Shown one piece after another: positions 58,986-64,000 of a stretch of DNA of 64,000 nt. How positions within the stretch are numbered: position 1 is the first letter of the stretch; each line of letters begins with the position of its first letter. The stretch comes from Arthrobacter terrae. GTDB lineage: Bacteria; Actinomycetota; Actinomycetes; Actinomycetales; Micrococcaceae. The DNA is taken from positions 1 through 64,000 of the forward strand of contig NZ_JADNYM010000009.1 in the NCBI RefSeq assembly GCF_015708085.1, in the 5' to 3' direction. The position numbers and the translations under genes were made by a program. A model generated the notes under the pieces. It worked only from the letters and a program-made list of their open reading frames with translations, was not told the origin of the DNA and did no database searches.

Positions 58986-60365
58986 CTAGCGTGAAACACC
59001 GGTCCGTGCTGTGGTCCTTCCGACAGCGGATCTGCGCTTGAGCTGGGCGGGTGCACAAACGATTCCGGCGATGGCAGCACGCAGCGCTGCCTCCGGCACG
59101 GCCTCAAGGAGAAGCTGACCGGCGTTGAGGGATTTATCAGCGGCGGCGGGATCCCAAGGCAGAAAATGGCCGATCCCCAGTTCGGGTCCGAACCGATCCC
59201 ATGCCAGCTTCAGCGCGCGTTCCGGAGCTCTACCAGTGGCAGCGCTACGGACCTTGTTCAGGGCTACGACGAGTTCTGCCTGAGGCAGCAGTGCAGTCAA
59301 CTCAGCAAGGCCGCGCACCAGACGGGGAAGCCCGACCGCGTCCGCCGCGCCGACGGCGAAGATAGTATCCGCAGCTGCCAGCGACCGCAGGGTGGCCGCA
59401 TTGCGACGCGGTGCGGCCGTGTCAAAACTGAGTTCTTCATCCGTTTCCAGACAAAACCCACAATCGATCACCGTGACGTCGGCAACTTCCCGGCACAGCC
59501 CGAGGACACCAACCAGCGCGGCCGAACGCAGCTCTGGCCATCTGTCCGCTCGGGTTAGACCGGTCAGCACACGTATTTGACCACCAGCGAAAACTACCGA
59601 TGCCGCCACGTTCCGCAGACCCTCCGCAGTGAGAAGCCCCTGATCCGCGAGGCGGCACGCCTGTGCAAGACCCGCTGATTCATCCAGCAGGCCAAGGCTT
59701 GCGCTGATGCTCGGGCCGTAGCTATCGGCATCCACCAGCAGGACCGAAATACCGCAGGCGGCAAGCTCGGCCGCCATGTTCATCGCGACCGTCGTGCGGC
59801 CGGGTGCTCCAGTCGGTCCCCATACCGCCAGAATGCGTGTGGCGGGTAGCGCGGCAGGAGGTTCCGTTCCGTCCGCGGGATCAGCTGCCGGAACGCCGTG
59901 CGCTGCCGGCTGCAGAGCTGGTTGCTCCATTGGCGGTGCGGAAGATCCATCGCCGCTGAAGCGATTCAGCGCACGTGCTCCGAAGCGCTCCGTTGGTCCC
60001 CCCGCGCTTGACGTACCCGCGGCCGAGGCAACTGCCACCGCTATCCGGTCGGCCAGTGCCGCCGGGTCGGTGCTGCAGGCCGTCACAACGGCGCCAATCC
60101 CGCGCAGCCGGGCGGCCTCGTCGTCGTCGGCCAGTACGACGACGACGACCCCGACCGCCGATAACCGGTCCACTAGCGTGGCGGTGAGTTCCGTTGCGTC
60201 ACCGAGGACGACGGCGGCGCGCGCCAAGCCGCTTTGGCAGGCCGCTAGCAGCTCCGCGAGCTCGCCGCAGCGCCGCACCACCGTCACCGGGCCGTGCAGC
60301 TTTTCCAGTTCGCCGACGAGGTCCTGTGTGCTCTGTCCCACTGTCACAACGGGGATCTGCATCAT
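58986..60365 (-). CDS. TadZ/CpaE-like ParA-type ATPase
   Basis: The 459-aa product has an N-terminal receiver-like or atypical domain (residues 1-115), an Ala/Pro-rich linker, and a MinD/ParA-type domain from about residue 180 (RILAVWGPTGAPGRTTVAMNMAAELA, VLLVDADSYGPSISASLGL, DVTVIDCGFCLE). The P-loop reads GAPGRTT, with Arg where the invariant Lys of the deviant Walker A is expected. CpaE/TadZ proteins position the Tad pilus machine. The start overlaps the CpaB-like stop by 4 nt (ATGA). Confidence 0.82.
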   Translation of the reverse strand: MMQIPVVTVGQSTQDLVGELEKLHGPVTVVRRCGELAELLAACQSGLARAAVVLGDATELTATLVDRLSAVGVVVVVLADDDEAARLRGIGAVVTACSTDPAALADRIAVAVASAAGTSSAGGPTERFGARALNRFSGDGSSAPPMEQPALQPAAHGVPAADPADGTEPPAALPATRILAVWGPTGAPGRTTVAMNMAAELAACGISVLLVDADSYGPSISASLGLLDESAGLAQACRLADQGLLTAEGLRNVAASVVFAGGQIRVLTGLTRADRWPELRSAALVGVLGLCREVADVTVIDCGFCLETDEELSFDTAAPRRNAATLRSLAAADTIFAVGAADAVGLPRLVRGLAELTALLPQAELVVALNKVRSAATGRAPERALKLAWDRFGPELGIGHFLPWDPAAADKSLNAGQLLLEAVPEAALRAAIAGIVCAPAQLKRRSAVGRTTARTGVSR

Positions 60366-61096
60366 GGTCCGCCAGCCGGGTTCCAGACCACCGCGATCTT
60401 CGCCTTGTTGGCTAAGGCACCGAGCAGTTTAGGCATCTGCACCGTGCTGACCAGAACGTGCAGAGCGGTGGATTTAGTGCCTCCCAAAGCCGATGATGCG
60501 GGGGTCAGCTGCGCAACCTCGGCGGCGGGCAGAAGCAGCGACGGCTCGGCGTAACCGTTCTTGCCGTTGGGAAGGGAAACCCACACATCCACGCGGGAGC
60601 CGACCCCGACCTCCTTCGGTAATGCCTCGTCCAGGGTCAGCACCGCCGGCTTCCGGTCTAATGTATCCGGCGTTCCCATGCTGGATTTAGTCAGCAATTC
60701 GCCACGAGGCACCAACCGAACCGCCACCTGCCCGGCCGGCAAGGCATCGGAGACCATCGTATACAGTCCCTGCGCATCGCCGAGGCGAACCCGCACGATG
60801 GTCAGTTCCGCGGCAGTAATTTTTTGTCCCAGCACGATATTGTCCCGAGCGGCATAGACCTCTGTCGTCTGATCTGCGCTGCCCACCAGCGCAGTCACCG
60901 ATGCAATGGATGCCAGCACCAATAAAATACCCACCAGCAGGCGCGGATCCTTCCAGGACGGCTTCTTCAGCCGCGCTGCTGGACGCAGCCCTTTATCGGT
61001 TGCTCCGATGGCAGAAGCTGCGTAGGGCGACCCACCGTTTGCCGCCCCGTCAAAGCTCATCTGTTCTTCCCCCGAATGTTCTCTGGTAATTTCCAT
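60362..61096 (-). CDS. CpaB/RcpC-like SAF-domain protein
   Basis: The 244-aa product has one TM helix (LLVGILLVLASIASVTALVG, about residues 50-70) followed by a SAF domain (VYAARDNIVLGQKITAAELTIVRV, AVRLVPRGELLT). SAF domains of CpaB/RcpC proteins bind cell-wall glycan and stabilise Tad pili. The ATG at 61096 has GGAGGT 9 nt upstream; an ATG at 61060 is an alternative. It forms a two-gene unit with the TadZ-like gene. Confidence 0.8.
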   Translation of the reverse strand: MEITREHSGEEQMSFDGAANGGSPYAASAIGATDKGLRPAARLKKPSWKDPRLLVGILLVLASIASVTALVGSADQTTEVYAARDNIVLGQKITAAELTIVRVRLGDAQGLYTMVSDALPAGQVAVRLVPRGELLTKSSMGTPDTLDRKPAVLTLDEALPKEVGVGSRVDVWVSLPNGKNGYAEPSLLLPAAEVAQLTPASSALGGTKSTALHVLVSTVQMPKLLGALANKAKIAVVWNPAGGP

Positions 61097-61343
61097 GACC
61101 GCTGCACCTCCAGCGGTCATGGTTCCGCGGGGTGGAGTTGTGCTGGCGTTTTTTGATCGTGCTCCTAGTTCTAGTGGTTGGCGACAGAGAAGGAAAGAGC
61201 CAACCCCAATAATGTGCAAAACCTTTTCCCGCTCCGTCACGCCAGAAGCGCAGCGGACGCGCGCCCGCCCGTCGCGGAGTGGGTAACTGCAGTGGGATGT
61301 GCATAAACGTGTCAAGGATAACCAAACGTGGCAGGATGGGCCT

Positions 61344-61595
61344 ATGCCACGCTTCCTGACTCTTGCCGATGTAGCCGAGCAACTGCAGCTTTCCGCGGCG
61401 GCCACCTACGCCTTGGTACGCAGTGGGGAGCTTGCCGCCATTCAGATTGGCGGACGTGGGCAATGGCGGGTGGAAGAGACTAAATTCGAAGACTTTATCC
61501 AACGCCGGTACGCGGCAACAGAGCAACTACTGGCAGAATCTAAGGCCGCCCAACTACCGGGCAACAAGACTTCCGCAGACCGGGCCGACATCTGA
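61344..61595 (+). CDS. Small excisionase-type HTH DNA-binding protein
   Basis: The 83-aa product has a MerR/excisionase-like winged helix: LTLADVAEQLQLSAAATYALVRSGELAAIQIGGRGQWRVEETKFEDFI. The ATG at 61344 has AGGATG upstream; the frame continues 15 codons further without support. It is divergent from the CpaB-like gene. Chromosomal proteins of this type are common in actinobacteria and need not signal a mobile element; none of the other hallmarks of one is seen. Confidence 0.82.
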   Translation: MPRFLTLADVAEQLQLSAAATYALVRSGELAAIQIGGRGQWRVEETKFEDFIQRRYAATEQLLAESKAAQLPGNKTSADRADI

Positions 61596-61660
61596 AGCGC
61601 AGGGCTGACGCAATTTCCCTAATCCTGCCGCAGCATGCGCGCCTTCGGTTTGGTGGATGG

Positions 61661-62233
61661 CTAGATCGACGTCTGCGCCCGTGAGCTTATGGCCACGATG
61701 GCAGCGAAAGGGATTCCAGTACGGGCCCGGACGCTGCTTTCCCGCCGGGCCTCGCCGTCGCTAAGCACCGCCAATTCCAGGAAATCGGAGCCGACCCTGT
61801 CAAGTACGCCGGTCACCGGTGAGCTATTCTCGCCGATCTCTGCCCCCACCAAATAGATACGGACAGGGACGCGCTCACGTGCCAGAGCCCGCAGACCCGC
61901 CGCCAGTGTGTGCGGAACCCGGCTCACCGGTTTCAGCACTCCTTTGGGCAGACCAGAGATTCGGGTCAGGTGCCGCAGCGGGATCAGCACGGACCGCTGC
62001 GCCTCGACCAGCAGAAGCCACTCCTGTCCGACGTAGGAGACGGTTCCACTGAACCGCACGTAACCGTTCAGAACGACGCTGACCGGCGAATCGACTGCGC
62101 CTCGGATCCGGTCAGCCAGCGATATCGCGGACTCCTCCATTCGAACCAGTTCCGCGACGTCTGTTTCCAGTTCCAGCAGCCGCGCGGCCGCCAGCTGATT
62201 CTCCAGATCGTGAAAAAGTGAGTCCCATCGCAT
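61661..62233 (-). CDS. Conserved hypothetical actinobacterial protein
   Basis: The 190-aa product starts MRWDSLFHDLENQLAAARLLELETDVAELVRMEESAISLADRIRG, a predicted helical segment, followed by a beta-rich part (VVLNGYVRFSGTVSYVGQEWLLLVEAQRSVLIPL, FLELAVLSDGEARR). No catalytic motif is seen. The beta part could be an Sm-like or OB-type barrel, which is only a guess. The gene is convergent with the HTH gene. Confidence 0.7.
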   Translation of the reverse strand: MRWDSLFHDLENQLAAARLLELETDVAELVRMEESAISLADRIRGAVDSPVSVVLNGYVRFSGTVSYVGQEWLLLVEAQRSVLIPLRHLTRISGLPKGVLKPVSRVPHTLAAGLRALARERVPVRIYLVGAEIGENSSPVTGVLDRVGSDFLELAVLSDGEARRESSVRARTGIPFAAIVAISSRAQTSI

Positions 62234-62280
62234 CCGGCCAGCCTACGAGCGGCGGTGGGCGGGGTCAACGGCCCCACCAC

Positions 62281-62289
62281 TTATCCACA
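62281..62289. promoter_or_regulatory. Single DnaA-box sequence in AT-rich intergenic DNA
   Basis: TTATCCACA matches the DnaA box consensus exactly. It stands alone 196 nt before the LysM gene, so an origin is not implied; a regulatory role is possible. Confidence 0.3.
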
Positions 62290-62476
62290 CATCAACTCCA
62301 GCTCTGGACAAAAACGGTTGAAATGAATCAAAATGAATCTGGAAGTATCAAACACCGTCAAAACAGACCCTCCGATAGATTTCGGCATGAATCGTTTTCG
62401 GCTCTGGCGAGGTCTGCTTTTTGTTTATCCGCTTGCTTGTCAGCTTTTTGTCAGGTTGTTGATTAGGGAGGACACA

Positions 62477-63304
62477 ATGCGCAAACAGTTGCGGGCCGAT
62501 GCAGCAATGGCCGGCACAATTCTGCTCCTCGGAGCTGTGCTTGCCTTGACCGGGTCGGCGCTGCTGCAGCGCTGGTTCAGCGGCAGCGGATTCCTGCACC
62601 CACCGCGCTTTGAGGAAGCAATCGGCGCCGTCTCGGCGGCAGTCGGATTCGCCGTCGTCATCTGGTGGCTCCTGTCCTTTGTCCTCGCGGTTCTCGCCGG
62701 CGTCCTCCAGCGCACCGGCCATCGAGAGGCTGCTGATGCCATGGGGCGTTTGGCTCCGACATTTATGCGCCGGCTCGTTCTGCTTCTCCTCGGCGTTAAT
62801 CTTCTCTGCACACCGCTTGCCCACGCTGCCGATGAACCGATAAACCCGCTGTGGCAGCCGTCGGTCTCTACTATCGTGCCGACACCAGCTCCCGCATCGG
62901 CGCCGGTTTTCCGCCAGTCGGGCCGTACTTCATCGGAACCCAATCCCCTCGGCGAACCGGTCAGCCCGCTATGGCAGCCGCAGGCACCCATCATCACGCC
63001 GGGTCTGCTCGCCCCCGCTCCCAGCCGTTCGCCGTCGGGTTTCGCCCCGCTACTGGACCAGCAGGGAGCGGCTGCCGGCAGTCAGCCCGGTTCAGCACAG
63101 GTACCGGACGCAGCAGAAGATCACAAAGCGGTGGTCGTGAAGGCCGGCGACACTCTCTGGACTTTGGCAGCACAACAGCTTGGTCCGCTGGCAACCGACG
63201 CCGAGGTGGCCCGTCAATGGCCGGCCTGGTTCAGAATCAACCGCTCGATTATCGGCCCGGACCCGTCATTGATCCTTCCCGGCCAGATCCTGCGTGCCCC
63301 ATGA
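62477..63304 (+). CDS. LysM-domain membrane or exported protein
   Basis: The 275-aa product has an N-terminal TM helix (TILLLGAVLALTGSALL), a second hydrophobic pair (residues about 45-75), a third (LVLLLLGVNLLCTPLAHAA) ending in a signal-peptidase-like AHA site, a Pro/Ser-rich linker with two PLWQP motifs, and a C-terminal LysM domain (VVVKAGDTLWTLAAQQLGP, WFRINRSIIGPDPSLILPGQIL). LysM binds GlcNAc in peptidoglycan. GGAGG lies 6 nt before the ATG at 62477. The next gene starts 42 nt downstream. Confidence 0.85.
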   Translation: MRKQLRADAAMAGTILLLGAVLALTGSALLQRWFSGSGFLHPPRFEEAIGAVSAAVGFAVVIWWLLSFVLAVLAGVLQRTGHREAADAMGRLAPTFMRRLVLLLLGVNLLCTPLAHAADEPINPLWQPSVSTIVPTPAPASAPVFRQSGRTSSEPNPLGEPVSPLWQPQAPIITPGLLAPAPSRSPSGFAPLLDQQGAAAGSQPGSAQVPDAAEDHKAVVVKAGDTLWTLAAQQLGPLATDAEVARQWPAWFRINRSIIGPDPSLILPGQILRAP

Positions 63305-63346
63305 GTGCCGATTTTCGCAACCGTAATTTCGAGCAAGGAGACAACC

Positions 63347-64000
63347 ATGAACACTCAAGCAGCTCGTGACAGTAGTGCCATAACCCACAGTGCTGCCTTA
63401 ACCGACAGTAGTGCCCTAACCGACAGTACTGCCCTAACCCCCAGTCCGTCCCTACCCCACGGTGGTGCGGCCGCCGGCGGGGCTGCTCCAGCATTGATCT
63501 CTGCCCCTGTGATACGGAGCCGTCCTGCACCAGTACAGGACGACTCCAGCGAGGATATCGCTCCCGTCATCCCGATGCCGCCCCGTCGTCGAAACAACCG
63601 TGTTCCAGCAGGCCCCTTAGCCCGGTCGGGCAACCCCGCAAACCGTGGCGCGCGAAGCTCAGCAGAGGCGCTGATGGCTCCAGTGGAGCTGGTAGGAGAG
63701 GGCAGTGCGCGCGCCGGCACCATCGAAGGATCTGTTACCGGGGCAGAAAAATTCCAGCTCGATCTTGCCAGGGCACAAGCCGGGGAGGCGGCGCTGGTGC
63801 GGTCCATGACCGCTAAGATCGGGCAGGCCGCTGTGGAAGTGCTTGCCGGCAGCCGCCCCGCGCACCAGCTCGCCCGCTGGTTGGATGCGCGCAGTTATGA
63901 GGCGCTGCAGATCCGCGCGGAGCTGACCAGATCGGTGCAGCGGAATCTGGAACACAGCGGCGTGCACAGCAACGTCCACGAATTACACCGCAACCCATCG
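63347..64000 (+). CDS. Rv3235-like protein, partial (runs off right edge)
   Basis: From ATG 63347 (AAGGAG 6 nt upstream) 218 codons are open to the window edge. The first 35 residues come from 18-nt repeats. A Pro/Arg-rich part follows, then a folded-looking domain: GQAAVEVLAGSRPAHQLARWLDARSYEALQIRAEL. This tail matches the Rv3235-type family found in actinobacteria, whose function is unknown. The end of the gene lies outside the window. Confidence 0.75.
   Translation, partial: MNTQAARDSSAITHSAALTDSSALTDSTALTPSPSLPHGGAAAGGAAPALISAPVIRSRPAPVQDDSSEDIAPVIPMPPRRRNNRVPAGPLARSGNPANRGARSSAEALMAPVELVGEGSARAGTIEGSVTGAEKFQLDLARAQAGEAALVRSMTAKIGQAAVEVLAGSRPAHQLARWLDARSYEALQIRAELTRSVQRNLEHSGVHSNVHELHRNPS
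63368..63457. repeat. Five degenerate 18-nt repeats at the start of the Rv3235-like gene
   Basis: Units follow GACAGTAGTGCCNTAACC at 63368, 63386, 63404, 63422 and 63440. They encode Asp-Ser-Ser-Ala-Leu-Thr-like hexapeptides; the last unit is the most diverged. Confidence 0.85.

Noticed and set aside
61344-61595. Excisionase-like protein as sign of a prophage or integrative element
   Set aside because: No integrase, attachment repeats or phage genes lie nearby; such small HTH proteins are common chromosomal genes.
62281-62289. Replication origin
   Set aside because: Only one DnaA box is present and no dnaA, dnaN or parAB genes are nearby.

Overview
The window looks like chromosome of a high-GC Gram-positive bacterium, most probably an Arthrobacter-like member of the Micrococcaceae. 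Support comes from the gene order prfB / ftsE-ftsX-peptidase / smpB / ssrA, a whiB1 next to a PdtaS-type kinase, a 180-kDa-class NAD-glutamate dehydrogenase, an Rv3235-like gene at the right edge, many GTG starts and many 4-nt ATGA/GTGA overlaps. The genus is an inference from these families, not a database match.

Layout. 1-5600: an unrecognised GC-rich partial gene, a small Cys-containing protein, a peptidase E-like S51 hydrolase, RNase J, and a coupled pair made of a regulator with two HTH-like halves and a 7-TM protein, bounded by hairpins. 5600-9000: the most interesting accessory locus, a retron-type reverse transcriptase preceded by a 167-nt segment enclosed by a 20-bp inverted repeat and containing hairpins, as expected of an msr-msd RNA; a multi-TM protein lies downstream and a DUF6328 membrane protein upstream. 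9165-11510: an APC permease broken by two frameshifts. 11757-18234: ssrA (tmRNA), a NagZ-like GH3 protein, ctaG, smpB, an M23 hydrolase, ftsX and ftsE. 18450-20758: a YbdK-type ligase and prfB. 20850-25721: a tad pilus operon.

26291-47033 is a cell-envelope polysaccharide region: a large secreted GH25 muramidase, divergent rmlA and rmlB plus an rmlC-rmlD fusion (dTDP-rhamnose), two GT2 glycosyltransferases, a GtrA-like protein, an NAD-dependent epimerase, a large polytopic membrane protein, an IS701-type element with a frameshifted transposase, an acyltransferase, a Wzm/Wzt-type ABC exporter, a GlfT2-like galactofuranosyltransferase and glf. Together these look able to make dTDP-rhamnose and UDP-galactofuranose, assemble a galactan-like chain and export it.

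47297-64000: a 1415-aa FHA-FtsK/SpoIIIE protein of the type VII secretion (EccC-like) class with no esx genes nearby; whiB1 with a CRP-like site upstream; a PdtaS-like kinase; NAD-glutamate dehydrogenase; two further tad-type genes (TadZ/CpaE-like and CpaB/RcpC-like) far from the main tad operon; a small HTH protein; a conserved hypothetical; a LysM protein; and an Rv3235-like gene cut by the window edge.

Four frameshifts, in the permease and the transposase, mostly fall in short homopolymers, so sequencing error should be excluded before calling those genes dead.
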